A stretch of DNA of 64,000 bases from Rhynchopus sp. YZ270_cl-10 (GCA_964035575.1 CAXIVB010000017.1:1-64000); one strand, 5' to 3'; numbered from the stretch's first letter, positions 25,930 to 36,866 are shown. Translations and numbers: made by a program. The notes: generated by a model not told the origin, from the letters alone.

Positions 25930-26835
25930 CGTTCTAGGTTGCGTTATCTGGCTCGTGGTTGTGCGGGTTTGCGGGTTGACGGGTGCGCGGGTTTGCGGGT
26001 TCGAGGTTACGTTATCTGGCTGGTGTGGTCAATAAGCTGGCTGGTGGGTGCGGGTGCGCGGGACCTAGCTGGTTCTAGGTTACGTTATCTGGCTGGTGTG
26101 GTCAATAAGCTGGCTGGTGGGTGCGGGTGCGCGGGACCTAGCTGGTTCTAGGTTGCGTTATCTGGCTGGTGTGGTCACTAAGCTGGCTGGTGGGTGCGGG
26201 TGCGCGGGACCTAGCTGCTTCTAGGTTGCGTTATCTGGCTGGTGTGGTCACTAAGCCGGCTGGTGGGTGCGGGTGCGCGGGACCTAGCTGGTTCTAGGTT
26301 GCGTTATCTGGCTGGTGGTTGTGCGGGTTTGCGGGTTGACGGGTGCGCGGGTTTGCGGGTTCTAGGTTACGTTATCTGGCTGGTGTGGTCAATAAGCTGG
26401 CTGGTGGGTGCGGGTGCGCGGGACCTAGCTGGTTCTAGGTTGCGTTATCTGGCTGGTGTGGTCACTAAGCCGGCTGGTGGGTGCGGGTGCGCGGGACCTA
26501 GCTGGTTCTAGGTTGCGTTATCTGGCTGGTGTGGTCACTAAGCCGGCTGGTGGGTGCGGGTGCGCGGGACCTAGCTGGTTCTAGGTTGCGTTATCTGGCT
26601 GGTGTGGTCACTAAGCCGGCTGGTGGGTGCGGGTGCGCGGGACCTAGCTGGTTCTAGGTTGCGTTATCTGGCTGGTGTAGTCACTAAGCCGGCTGGTGGG
26701 TGCGGGTGCGCGGGACCTAGCTGGTTCTAGGTTGCGTTATCTGGCTGGTGTGGTCACTAAGCTGGCTGGTGGGTGCGGGTGCGCGGGACCTAGCTGGTTC
26801 TAGGTTGCGTTATCTGGCTGGTGTGGTCACTAAGC
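25930..26835 (+). repeat. 73-bp minisatellite in transposon 2
   Basis: Same 73-bp unit as at 15913, seen on the other strand (GGTTGCGTTATCTGGCTGG). Unit B has two copies fewer. Confidence 0.9.
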
Positions 26836-27222
26836 CTGTGTGATCCCAGTGTACCAAAAAAATTTTCCACCACCAAATTTTACCACCAGTAGTCTTCCCC
26901 CCTTGGGTTGAGGTCTCAAAAAAATTTTTGCACGATAAGTCATGTTGAACAAAATATTTCAAAAAAACCACCCCCCTGTGCGCCCGATTAGCCGACCCCC
27001 CTGTGCGCCCGATTAGGAGTACCCCCCTGTGCGCCCGATTAGGCGACCCCCCTGTGCGCCCGATTAGGGGGACCCCCCTGTGCGCCCGATTAGCCGACCC
27101 CCCTGTGCGCCCGATTAGGAAATGACCCCCCTGTGCGCCCGATTAGGGACCCCCCTGTGCGCCCGATTAGGGTACCCCCCTGTGCGCCCGATTAGGGTAC
27201 CCCCCTGTGCGCCCGACATACC

Positions 27223-27248
27223 CCATCATGCCACTAGACCACGGTCGC
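27223..27248 (-). pseudogene. tRNA-Gly(CCC), 5' part
   Basis: Minus strand GCGACCGTGGTCTAGTGG followed by CATGATGG, the target duplication. It is the acceptor and D-arm portion cut off from 25153-25205. Confidence 0.88.
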
Positions 27249-27274
27249 CTTATCAAGGGATAAAAGGGCTCGAC

Positions 27275-27347
27275 GCTCTCGTGGCCTAGTGGTTAAGGCA
27301 CAGGTCTTATGAGCCTGGGATCGCGGGTTCAAACCCCGCCGGGAGCA
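27275..27347 (+). tRNA. tRNA-Ile(TAT)
   Basis: Acceptor GCTCTCG/CGGGAGC. Stem CAGGT/GCCTG with loop CTTATGA. Reads AUA. No intron, unlike many eukaryotic Ile(TAT) genes. Confidence 0.94.
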
Positions 27348-27427
27348 AAGCCTTTTTTTGTTCAGTGAATCATGTTCATTCCTCCTGCTCGTTTCATGAC
27401 TCCTCCAGAAGTTGCAAAGGAACAGTA

Positions 27428-27509
27428 GCGGACGTATCCAAGTGGTTACGGAGGTGCACTCGAAATGCATTGGGCTCTGCCCGCGCAGGTTCAAATCCTG
27501 CCGTCCGCG
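27428..27509 (+). tRNA. tRNA-Ser(CGA)
   Basis: Class II. Acceptor GCGGACG/CGTCCGC. Stem GTGCA/TGCAT with loop CTCGAAA. Confidence 0.96.
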
Positions 27510-27599
27510 TTATTGTCTTTTTGCTGTGTAGGGGGAACCCTGTACATTCCATACATCTCAAATAGCCCAAATAAATTTTCACTGGGAGTAAGTGATTAG

Positions 27600-28195
27600 G
27601 GCTGATTAGGGATGTGTGATGCTCCAATTTGCGGTTACGACTTCATAATGGATTCAGGAGCATCCAAACATCCCATTTTCCCGTTAGTTTCCCATTTTTG
27701 ACGATCTGGCTATTGCAGAATAGAGGTGAAAATGACATTTTGCTGGGTCATTTTCGCGAACTCGATTAGGGCACTTCTGATGCTCTAATTTGCGGTTACA
27801 ACCTCATAATGAATTCAGGAGCATCCGAATGACCCATTATCCCAACGTTTTCACATTTTGGACGATCTTGCTATTGCGGAGTATCCGGTGGAAAATCGGA
27901 AAATTCCATGTGTACCGTGTTTCACTGGGAGTAAGTGATTAGGACATGTGTGATGCTCCAATTTGCGGTTCCGACCTCATGATGGCTTCAGGAGCATCCA
28001 AATAACCCGTTTTCCCAACGTTTTCGCATTTTTGACCAGTTGGGCTGTTGCGGAATAGCAGGTAAAAACGGTCATTTTGGCCACCTCAATTAGGGCACTT
28101 CTGATGCTCCAATCAAATCGTCCGACCTCATAATGGGTTCGGGAGCACCCAAATAACACATATTCCCAACGTTTTCGCGTTTTTGATCCTGTGTG
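27600..28195 (-). repeat. Inverted satellite array, second
   Basis: Four copies of the ~160-bp family, with TGTGATGCTCCAATTTGCGG and CATAATGGATTCAGGAGCATC. Unit B 57087-57682. Confidence 0.82.
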
Positions 28196-28239
28196 AGCAA
28201 TCCAGAACAACTTTCTGCTTCAGTAAAAAAAAGTAAAAA

Positions 28240-28358
28240 GGATTCAAGCACCCGGACTTCCCAGCTGGTCACCCACGCCAGTACTATCCAGGCCTGCTGG
28301 TGCTTAACTTCTCAAATCAGGCGGGATGAGGTGTATTCACCAGAGTATGGCCGAATCC
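28240..28358 (-). rRNA. 5S: 5S rRNA, copy 4
   Basis: 119 nt, GGATTC/GAATCC terminal stem, T-rich stop on the minus strand (CTTTTTAC). Sequence as copy 1. Confidence 0.95.
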
Positions 28359-28442
28359 AATACTGAGTCATGATGGACAACATGTGAACAGGTTGTTTGT
28401 GACCTAACAACGAACCAGAAATAGGACAGTGAACAAAAAACA

Positions 28443-28515
28443 AGGCACTAGAGGGGATCGAACCCTCGACCTCTCGCTTACTGGGCGAGCGCTCTAACCA
28501 CTGAGCTATAGCGCC
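28443..28515 (-). tRNA. tRNA-Thr(AGT)
   Basis: Acceptor GGCGCTA/TAGTGCC. Stem CTCGC/GCGAG with loop CCAGTAA. T arm GAGGG-TTCGATC-CCCTC. Confidence 0.95.
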
Positions 28516-28636
28516 ATGCTTTCTCTCCATCTTCTTTTCTTTGAAGGGGGTCTTTTGAAATGTACAGAGCACGCATCAAAAATTTCCTTCATACCTCCGC
28601 GATGGTGAAAAAATTTTTAACGAAGGAGCCTAGTAA

Positions 28637-28718
28637 GGCGAGGTGGCCGAGTGGTCTAAGGCGCTACGTTCAGGTCGTAGTCTCTTCGGGGGCGTGAGTT
28701 CAAACCTCACCCTCGTCA
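28637..28718 (+). tRNA. tRNA-Leu(CAG)
   Basis: Class II. Acceptor GGCGAGG/CCTCGTC. Stem CTACG/CGTAG with loop TTCAGGT. Variable arm TCTCTTCGGGGG. Confidence 0.96.
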
Positions 28719-28796
28719 CTTTTTCTTCGTTGTGTGATCACTTAAAAGCCTATTTCGGCCCAAAGCTTGTTGTTTTAAAGAAGCATCATAATTGTG

Positions 28797-28868
28797 GGGC
28801 TCTTAGCTCAGTGGAAGAGCGCCCGTTCCGCATACGGGAGGCCGAGAGTTCGAACCTCTCAGGGTCCA
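28797..28868 (+). tRNA. tRNA-Ala(CGC)
   Basis: Acceptor GGGCTCT/AGGGTCC. Stem CCCGT/ACGGG with loop TCCGCAT. T arm GAGAG-TTCGAAC-CTCTC. Confidence 0.94.
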
Positions 28869-28945
28869 CAGTTTTTTTTTCCCCTGTTTTGTTTCTCCTG
28901 TGTAAATTGGTTCTCAGAGCTTTCACACCTTGCTCCCTAAAATGT

Positions 28946-29017
28946 GGCTGTTTAGCTCAGTGGTAGAGCACATCATCCGTAATGATGGGGTCGTGGGTTC
29001 AATCCCCACAGCGGCCT
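28946..29017 (+). tRNA. tRNA-Thr(CGT)
   Basis: Acceptor GGCTGTT/AGCGGCC. Stem CATCA/TGATG with loop TCCGTAA. T7 follows. Last tRNA of the cluster. Confidence 0.95.
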
Positions 29018-29119
29018 AGGTTTTTTTCAGAGCTCCCCAAGAATTTCCAACCTAACTTGGGGTTTGTGGGTTTGCGGTCACTGGTGCACACATGGCCTGT
29101 GGACGGGCAGGGACAAAAA

Positions 29120-29454
29120 AAATTGGGTGCTTGCGTTGTGTGCTGGATCGGGACCACCAGTAAACTGGCAATCCCACATCCAGTTCTAATATTTGAAGTG
29201 TGAAATAGAACGCAATCGGAAGATTAGTTTACACGAATGTAAGAATAATATCGTCATGGTAATATTCTGTACAGATTGTACGGGATTTACTATCATATGA
29301 GAGTAGTCCGTCGCAGGCCACATCGGGCCCGCAACATGACCGGTCTTCACACAAAATTGTAAAAGAATTTTCCTTGGAAAAAATGTCTTTTTCAAGTTTT
29401 TGTTGTTGCTGAACGAGTTGTTTGGTTTCGAAGTAGCACACTAACTTAGCACCC
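29120..29454 (-). ncRNA. Unidentified structured RNA X2
   Basis: Inverted paralogue of X1 (8698). The same GGGTGCTAAGTTAGTGTGCT start, the same 3' hairpin and AGCACCC end before a T-rich stop. The middle differs, yet pairing is kept: X1 TGGGCC/GGCCCA against X2 CGGGCC/GGCCTG, and TTACA/TGTAA with loops of different length. That supports a maintained RNA fold. Family unknown. Confidence 0.7.
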
Positions 29455-29477
29455 AAACATGCAGCAAACATCGGAAT

Positions 29478-29515
29478 ACAAGACAGGGTCGTCTTGTTGG
29501 AGGTGGGTCAGGGTC
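29478..29515 (-). promoter_or_regulatory. Upstream element of RNA X2
   Basis: Minus strand GACCCTGACCCACCTCC, then ACAAGAC..CCTGTCTTGT, ending 23 nt before X2. Confidence 0.7.
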
Positions 29516-29564
29516 TGGACATCCTCAAATGTGCACACCTAATACAACAGAAGAAAAGGAAAAA

Positions 29565-29683
29565 GGATTCAAGCACCCGGACTTCCCAGCTGGTCACCCA
29601 CGCCAGTACTATCCAGGCCTGCTGGTGCTTAACTTCTCAAATCAGGCGGGATGAGGTGTATTCACCAGAGTATGGCCGAATCC
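29565..29683 (-). rRNA. 5S: 5S rRNA, copy 5
   Basis: Full 119 nt with GGATTC/GAATCC stem. T-rich stop on the minus strand (CCTTTTTCC). Confidence 0.95.
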
Positions 29684-29724
29684 AATAATAGGTCTGGATA
29701 GAAAAGCTGGGAAGACTTATTACC

Positions 29725-29793
29725 AGTCCGTTTTTACCTGAGAAGTTAGACACCTCCAAGCCTGGATAGTACTGGCGCGGGTGACCAACTGGA
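29725..29793 (+). pseudogene. 5S rRNA fragment
   Basis: CTGAGAAGTTAGACACCTCC and GCCTGGATAGTACTGGCGCG match the 5S middle with several changes; both ends are missing. Unit B 59212-59280. Confidence 0.75.
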
Positions 29794-29882
29794 TAAATAC
29801 ACCGAAAAATAGATCTAAATTGTCAGACCGGTTCTTAGCTGTGCGCATCCATAAAAAACTAAAAAAATACTTGCGTCAGAAA

Positions 29883-29944
29883 ATCCTAGTGTGTTGTACC
29901 GTGGTCCGATATTCTTTCGGTCCCGGGTTCAACACCTGAGACAG
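29883..29944 (+). pseudogene. tRNA-like remnant
   Basis: Has a B-box-like GGTTCAACACC but no acceptable acceptor or anticodon arm. Weak. Unit B 59370-59431. Confidence 0.3.
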
Positions 29945-30029
29945 ATAATATATTTTGACTTTTTCAGATTTTTCTCATTTTTTTGTCTCCTCACTCTTTC
30001 TGAGAATCTTCAAAATTGTCAAAAGTGAG

Positions 30030-31139
30030 AAATTTTTGGGAAAATGGCATATTTAGGGGCTCCTGAATCCATTATGAGGTCAGATGAATCAATCTGAGCA
30101 TCACACATATCCTAATAGACAAAATGTCCGTTTATCAAAATACCTGAAAATGCCTCTTTATCCTATCTAAGGATGTCAGAAACCCTTAAAAGTGCAAAAA
30201 TCTTGGGAATATAGGGTTTTTGGGCCATTCTGAATCCATTGCGGGGTCGGACGATTTGATTGGAGCATCAGAAGTATCCTAATCGGTAAAATGTCGCAAA
30301 AATATGGGCAAAATGCCTTTATACCCTATCTAAGCAATTAGAATGTGCTCTAAAACGCAAAAATCTTGGGAATATGGGGTTTTTGGGCACATCTGAGTTC
30401 ATTGCGGGGTCGTACGATCAGATCTGAGCATCACATAATGTCTAGAATTTTACAGGTGCAACAAACACCTGTATTTTGGTGTAACATGCATATAACCATA
30501 TCTGAATACCTTAAATTTGCACGAAAATGCAAAAATCTTGGGAATATGGGTTTTTTGGGCACATCTGAGTCAATTGCGGGGTCGTACGGTCAGATCCGAG
30601 CATCAGACAATGTCTAGAATTTTAGCTATGCAACAAACACCTGTATATTGGGTAAAATGGCTAATAATCATATCTAAATGGCTCATATATGCTCGAAAAT
30701 GCAAAAATCTTGGGAATATGGGGTTTTTGGGCATTTTTGAGTCAATTGCGGGGTCGTACGATCAGATTAGAGCATCACACAATGTCTCAAATTTTACAGG
30801 TGCAACAAACACCTGTATTTTGGTGTAACATGCAAACAACCATATCTAAATACCTCAAATTTGCACGAAAATGAAGAAATCTTGGGTATATAGGGTTTTT
30901 GGGCCAATCTGAGTCAATTGCGGGGTCGCACGGTCAATTCCGAGTATCAGGCCCTCTCTACAACTTAGCCGGTGCTCAAACATAGGGGTTACAGGCAAAT
31001 ATACCTGTACACAGGCATATGACCTCTGTACGAACCTTCTTTTCACTCGAAAATGCAATTTTCTTGGGTATATGGGGTATTTGAGCACATCTGAGTCAAT
31101 TGCGGGGTCGTACGCTCAGATCCGAGCATCACACACTGT
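30030..31139 (+). repeat. ~172-bp satellite array (unit B)
   Basis: Counterpart of 319-1260, plus about one extra diverged copy on the left (30030-30202) that unit A lacks because it starts at 319. Confidence 0.88.
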
Positions 31140-31166
31140 CTAACTGAGAAATATTTTGAAAAAAGT

Positions 31167-32369
31167 CGATTTTTTGGTGAAAATATTGTTCACAGAAAAT
31201 CGAATTTTACTATTAAGATTGGCTTTGGGCATGACCCAGTAAGGTTACTATGGGCCCCATGGGACATATACACCCGAATACCAGGCCGTATTTTCAAAAA
31301 GTTGATAATCCCAGTATATGGTATGGCCCTGTGGTACGAAATTTTTGGCCGAAAAAATCGACCAAAAAATCGTCATTTTTCGGGGTCACGGTGACAAAAA
31401 GTTGCATTTTTTCACGAAAAATGGTCGGAATGTGACTTGAATGGGCTCTAATGGGTATATTATGCACATAACATACCTAAATTATGTCGATATTTCACCG
31501 GCGGAGCCGAAAAAATCGATTTTCAGGGTGTGCAAAACTGTAAAAATGACGAAAATCGGAAAAATGACGATTTTTTGGTCAAAATATTTTTCACAGAAAA
31601 TCGAATTTTACTATTAAGATTGGCTTTGGGCATGACCCAGTAAGGTTACTATGGGCCCCATGGGACATATACACCCGAATACCAGGCCGTATTTTCAAAA
31701 AGTTGATAATCCCAGTATATGGTATGGCCCTGTGGTACGAAATTTTTGGCCGAAAAAATCGACCAAAAAATCGTCATTTTTCGGGGTCACGGTGACAAAA
31801 AGTTGCATTTTTTCACGAAAAATGGTCGGAATGTGACTTGAATGGGCTCTAATGGGTATATTATGCACATAACATACCTAAATTATGTCGATATTTCACC
31901 GGCGGAGCCGAAAAAATCGATTTTCAGGGTGTGCAAAACTGTAAAAATGACGAAAATCGGAAAAATGACGATTTTTTGGTCAAAATATTTTTCACAGAAA
32001 ATCGAATTTTACTATTAAGATTGGCTTTGGGCATGACCCAGTAAGGTTACTATGGGCCCCATGGGACATATACACCCGAATACCAGGCCGTATTTTCAAA
32101 AAGTTGATAATCCCAGTATATGGTATGGCCCTGTGGTACGAAATTTTTGGCCGAAAAAATCGACCAAAAAATCGTCATTTTTCGGGGTCACGGTGACAAA
32201 AAGTTGCATTTTTTCACGAAAAATGGTCGGAATGTGACTTGAATGGGCTCTAATGGGTATATTATGCACATAACATACCTAAATTATGTCGATATTTCAC
32301 CGGCGGAGCCGAAAAAATCGATTTTCAGGGTGTGCAAAACTGTAAAAATCACCAAAATCCCAAAAATCA
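31167..32369 (+). repeat. 401-bp repeat, three copies (unit B)
   Basis: Starts at 31167, 31568 and 31969. One copy more than unit A. Confidence 0.92.
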
Positions 32370-35300
32370 CGATTTTTTTTCAAAAATATTTTTTTCAAAA
32401 AAATCGATTTTAAAATATTGGTTTGGCTTGTGCGGGGACCTGAATCTGGGGCAACATACCCTGTGGGACATACTGGGCCCGATGCAAGGCCGATTTTTCA
32501 AAAATATGGTTGCCCCGGTAGACGGTATGGCCCTGCAGGTCAGTGCATCGGGCCAAAAATCATGAAAAAATCATGATTTTGGGGTCTGGCACCCCATGGG
32601 CACATATATCTGGGGGTGTGAAATATGCATGGAATCGACCGATTGGGGGTGTTATAGGTCCTGGGGGCCCACATGGGCCATATTTCACGCTATTGGGTCA
32701 CGGGAAAGTGATTTTGACATTTTTTCATCGATTTTAGCTGTGAGAACCCTTCAAAAACACTGATTTTGGGGTGTTTCTGAGACGGTACGCTATACCCAGG
32801 GTCATATTAGGTATTAGTCCGGTCGACTTTTTGTAAAAACGACCCCGCAATGGACTCAGGGGTGCCAGATAGTGTATATGCACCAGAATGGATTCACGGG
32901 AAAAGTCAAAATTGGGTGTCAGATACATGCTGCCATAAGTGACGAATTTCAAAAGTTGAGATTTTTCGAAAATCAGGGTTCAGTACACGCTGTACCCAAT
33001 CCTGGGGGCCAAAATTTTCAACTTTTTGAAAAAACGGGCGGTATATGGCCCTAAAGTGTCAAAATGAGTTAATTGCGACCTCGGACGGCCTCCGGAGATG
33101 AGTAGAAGTTTATTTACTGAAAAAAAAAGTCAAAACACAGGCAAAATCCCACCTTCCACAGGTACAGTCAAAACTTTTATCCAGATCTCATGTTTTTTCA
33201 AAAAATTTTAAATTGTTTTTATGACTAACACCTCCGAAATTTTTCCTGATAAGATGGAATATGGTCCTGTCGTAGTATGCAGTGTGTTTGCAGGCAAAAA
33301 TTTGCATTTTCTCGCCCCAGACATTTTTTTATACATAAAAGTGCATAAAGGGACCCCTGACCCCAAAATCCGGGTTCCAGCTTTTTGAAGGGGTCACCCT
33401 ACAGGCCACCTCAAAAAGTTGGCCCGTAGGGCCAACTTTTTGAAAAAACGGGGTTGCGATGTGTCCTGGGGGCCCGAAGGGCCCCCAGGACACATCGCTG
33501 GGAAAAAAATATTAGGTTTTTTGGGGTCTATATAGGGTTGCTGTGGGGGTCACATGGCCGAAAAATGGCCATTTTTGGCCTATTTTTGGCCATTTTTTTA
33601 AGGTAAAAAATCCACTTTTTTTTTGTACATCCCCTTGCCCCCGGTAAAATTTACCAAACATATGGCCCTGTTGGACATACTGGGCCCATGAGTCGGTCGC
33701 TGGATCACCAAACTAGTTGCCCTATTTGCTAAAATCATGTTTTCAGGGTCAAAAATAGGGTGTTTTTTAGGGTCAAAAATAGGGTGTTTTTCAGGGGTAT
33801 GTTAACCACGTATGTGTCTTAGGGACCAAATTTTCCAGGAATGTGAACCAATCGGGTCGCAATGGGTCCAGGGGGCCCGGAGGGCCCCCATGCAGGGAAA
33901 ATTTGCAACAATCCTGGGCAATGCTGGGGGCCGATAGGGTGTGCCTATACACGTGTTTTTACGTGTTTTTGGGCACTTTTCAGGATTTTCGAAAATTTTT
34001 GCAACACCAAAATCAAAAATTTCGGTCTAGGAGGCCCATATCTGGAAAAAATCGATATTCCAATGGCCTCATTGGGACATATTGGGCCCAGGACCCTATT
34101 TTCAGGTCCCAGGAAAAGCCAAAACAATAAAAAAAATAGCTCAGGCGACCCCCAAAAATAGGCGAAAAACAGCCATTTTTAGGGTGTTTTTTAGGGGTAT
34201 TTTTACACACACAAATTGTTTACCATAGCACACCCCCAGGCTGCCTCAAAATTTTATCTTTATTTGATTTTTCCAACCCACATAGGGGTATTGGAGGCAC
34301 AACTTTCACCAAGCCTGGGGAATTCGGCACTGCACACACACAACTGAAAAAGGCAAAAATCACCTGTTTTTCAAGGTGTCGCAGGGTAAATGTTGTTCCT
34401 TAAAAACCAAATTTTTTCTAAAAAATCGGCCCTGCGGGTGAAAAAACGACACTATGGGGGGTATTCCAGGGTGTGGGGGCCCCAAAAATCCGGTTTAAGA
34501 CCACGAGAGGGTCCGAATACACACCTGAGAAGGTCCCGGGGAGTAAAAAAATGGCCATTTTTGGGGGGTCAAAATCTCACTTTTTGGGGGGATGTTTGTA
34601 TACCCAGTACCGACCCACTAGCTGGGATGCCCAACTTTTCGCGAATATGGGGGCCCGTAGGGCCCCCGGGGCCCAGGGGGCCCAAAATATCGTGTTGCAG
34701 ATGCCAGGAGAACATGTTTCAATATTTTGGATACATTTTTCCATAAGGTCATTTTCAAAAGCACTGATTTTAGGGGTATTGAGCGAGGTACCCATACCCA
34801 TGGGTTATCCTATATATTAGTTTTCACTCGGATGTGAAAAAACGATGTCGCAATGGATTCAGGGGGCCCAAATAGGGTATATGGCCCAGGAAATTTTCAA
34901 AAAGTTGACCCAACCAGGTATACAGGCATACAAGCCGGTAGGTCAACAGATAGGGTGTTTTCCGCACCCAAAATATGGGGTCATGACCATGTGGGTCAGA
35001 CCTGAATTGATAAATGTTTCGCACAGGTTTTCGCGAATACCCCCTCTATTCCGAATGCGCTACAAGAGTTTTAAATTTTAGGCTATTTAGATTCACTTTT
35101 AAAAACAAAATGGGTCTCCAGAACACACATGAGGTTCACATGTACCTCTACAGAAACCTTGGTTTTGGTCGGATTTTGAGGCCAATTTTTGGGTTCCCAC
35201 CAATTTCCTAGGGTATACTGGGATATTGCCCGTGTGTCCAAAAGTGATTTTTGGGGCCTTAGGACCCCGGAGAATCCATTTAACGGTCGTTTTTGCACCG

Positions 35301-35554
35301 GAAAGACCTATCTAGTACCCAAAAATCGAATTTTCATATTTTTGAAAAAGTGACCAAAAATCGACTTTTTTTGGTAACATTGTATGGCATAAATTATTCT
35401 ACATAATGTGTGATGCTTGAATAAAAACTTACGACCCCATAATGTACTCGGAACTCACCCATGTAATTGTTGAGAAAAAAAAACTTTCCGAAAAAATGAA
35501 ATTTCAACCCGAATATGCACATTTGGGTCATTTTACGGCTATGTAGGTCATTTT
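32370..35554. other. Gene-free spacer (unit B)
   Basis: Matches 2085-5269, with visible base differences near 35009 (GAATTGATAA) and 35080 (TTTTAGGC). Confidence 0.75.
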
Positions 35555-36013
35555 GTATGTGTTTTTCGATTATATAGGTGATTAGGATATGTGTGATGCT
35601 CAGATTAAATCGTAAGACCCCGCAATTGACTCAAATGTGCCCAAAAACCCTATATACCCAAGATTATTAACTTTTCCAGCATATTGGACATCCTTAGGTA
35701 TGGTTATAAGCCATGATACGGCTATTGCTGGAAAAATAGCCGTAAATTGTGGTTGGTATTGATTTCAGAAATTATGTGATGCTTAGATCATGCCATAGAC
35801 GCTTTTAATGGATTCATATGAGCTCATACTACCCATATACCCCTTCAGAAGCCCCTTTTGACTCTTATGAATATCCTTATATAGGCTTCCACTTGTGCAG
35901 AACCTTCTCAGTGTACAAGATGTTAGGTACAAAAAAACCATCATATTTTTTACACTACTGGCATGCTTCCCAGGACACGTCTGTACTCAGAACGTTGTAG
36001 AGAAAAAAGGCAA

Positions 36014-36127
36014 CCAACGATTTCTAAAGCTACAGTTTCTGTACTTCATTGGTATGGAAGCATGAAGATTATATCTTCTCACACAACTTTGTCAAACATG
36101 GCCAGTCTCGAAAGAGACTGGCCTTTT
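36014..36127 (+). ncRNA. SL RNA: Spliced-leader RNA gene 1 (unit B)
   Basis: 5' flank matches SL gene 1 of unit A; the hairpin (GGCCAG-TCTCGAAAGAGA) and 3' flank resemble gene 2. So this gene marks the breakpoint of the 579-bp difference. Confidence 0.93.
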
Positions 36128-36447
36128 TTACGTTAGCATGATCGTCTTGTGCACAACAAGCAAACCCAAAAACACACACGATTCACACATGACATAACAC
36201 ACAAGTGCTTACTGCACCCCATTTTTATATCGCCTGCAAAACCATATTTGTGACACTTGTTCCCCTTCAGAAGCCACTGTTGACTCTGTCGAATATCCTT
36301 CTGTAGGATCACACTTAAGGATATTTTTATGTAGAACCTTCACAGTGACCAAGATGTCAGGTACGAAAAAGCAACCGTATTATAGACATTGGCAGAAGGC
36401 TTCCCAGAACAAGTGGGTACCTAGAACATTGTAGAGAAAAAGGGCAA

Positions 36448-36562
36448 CCAACGATTTCTAAAGCTACAGTTTCTGTACTTCATTGGTATGGAAGCATGAA
36501 GATTATATTCTTCACACAACTTTGTCAAAACATGGCCAGTTTCGAAAGAGACTGGCCTTTTT
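36448..36562 (+). ncRNA. SL RNA: Spliced-leader RNA gene 3 (unit B)
   Basis: Counterpart of 6742-6856. Confidence 0.93.
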
Positions 36563-36866
36563 TACGTTAACATCACCTTGTGCAAACCCAAAAAACACAC
36601 ATGATTCCCATGTTCTTCGAATATTTTGGTGATTAGGATATGTGTAATGCTCAGATTAAATTGTACGACCACGCAATTGACTCAAATGAGCCCAAATATC
36701 CCGTATTCCCAAGATTTTTGGACTTTCGAGCACATTGGGCATCCTTAGGTATGTTTATAAGCCACTCTACGGCTATGTTAGAAAAAAAACCCACCATAAT
36801 AATGATACATATGGCATGATTCCCAGAACATGTTGGCACTTAGAACATTGTAGAGAAAAAGGGCAA

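Larger units (their letters stand above)
25206..27222 (-). mobile_element. Non-autonomous DNA transposon, copy 2 (2,017 bp)
   Basis: Same element as 15525-17541 in the opposite orientation and of identical length: GGCCAGTCGGGC at the left end, GGTATGTCGGGC inverted at the right end, flanked by CCATCATG. G-rich arrays 25212-25507 and 26971-27220, composites 25508-25862, minisatellite ~25930-26835. Different target duplications show two separate insertions, not one duplicated inversion. Unit B copy 54839-56709 (1,871 bp, two 73-bp repeats fewer). Confidence 0.87.
319..30202 (+). repeat. Tandem unit A (29,884 bp)
   Basis: First complete copy of a head-to-tail unit. Position 319 matches 30203 and then 59690, and similarity continues through the whole length with only copy-number changes and rare base changes. 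It holds the SL/snRNA/SRP block, 5S genes, 47 intact tRNA genes and two DNA transposons. Relative to unit B it has one fewer 401-bp repeat, one extra 579-bp U6+SL segment and three more 73-bp repeats. Confidence 0.95.

Noticed and set aside
15525-27222. One large inverted duplication
   Set aside because: Each arm has its own 8-bp target duplication and matching terminal repeats, so two insertions explain it better.
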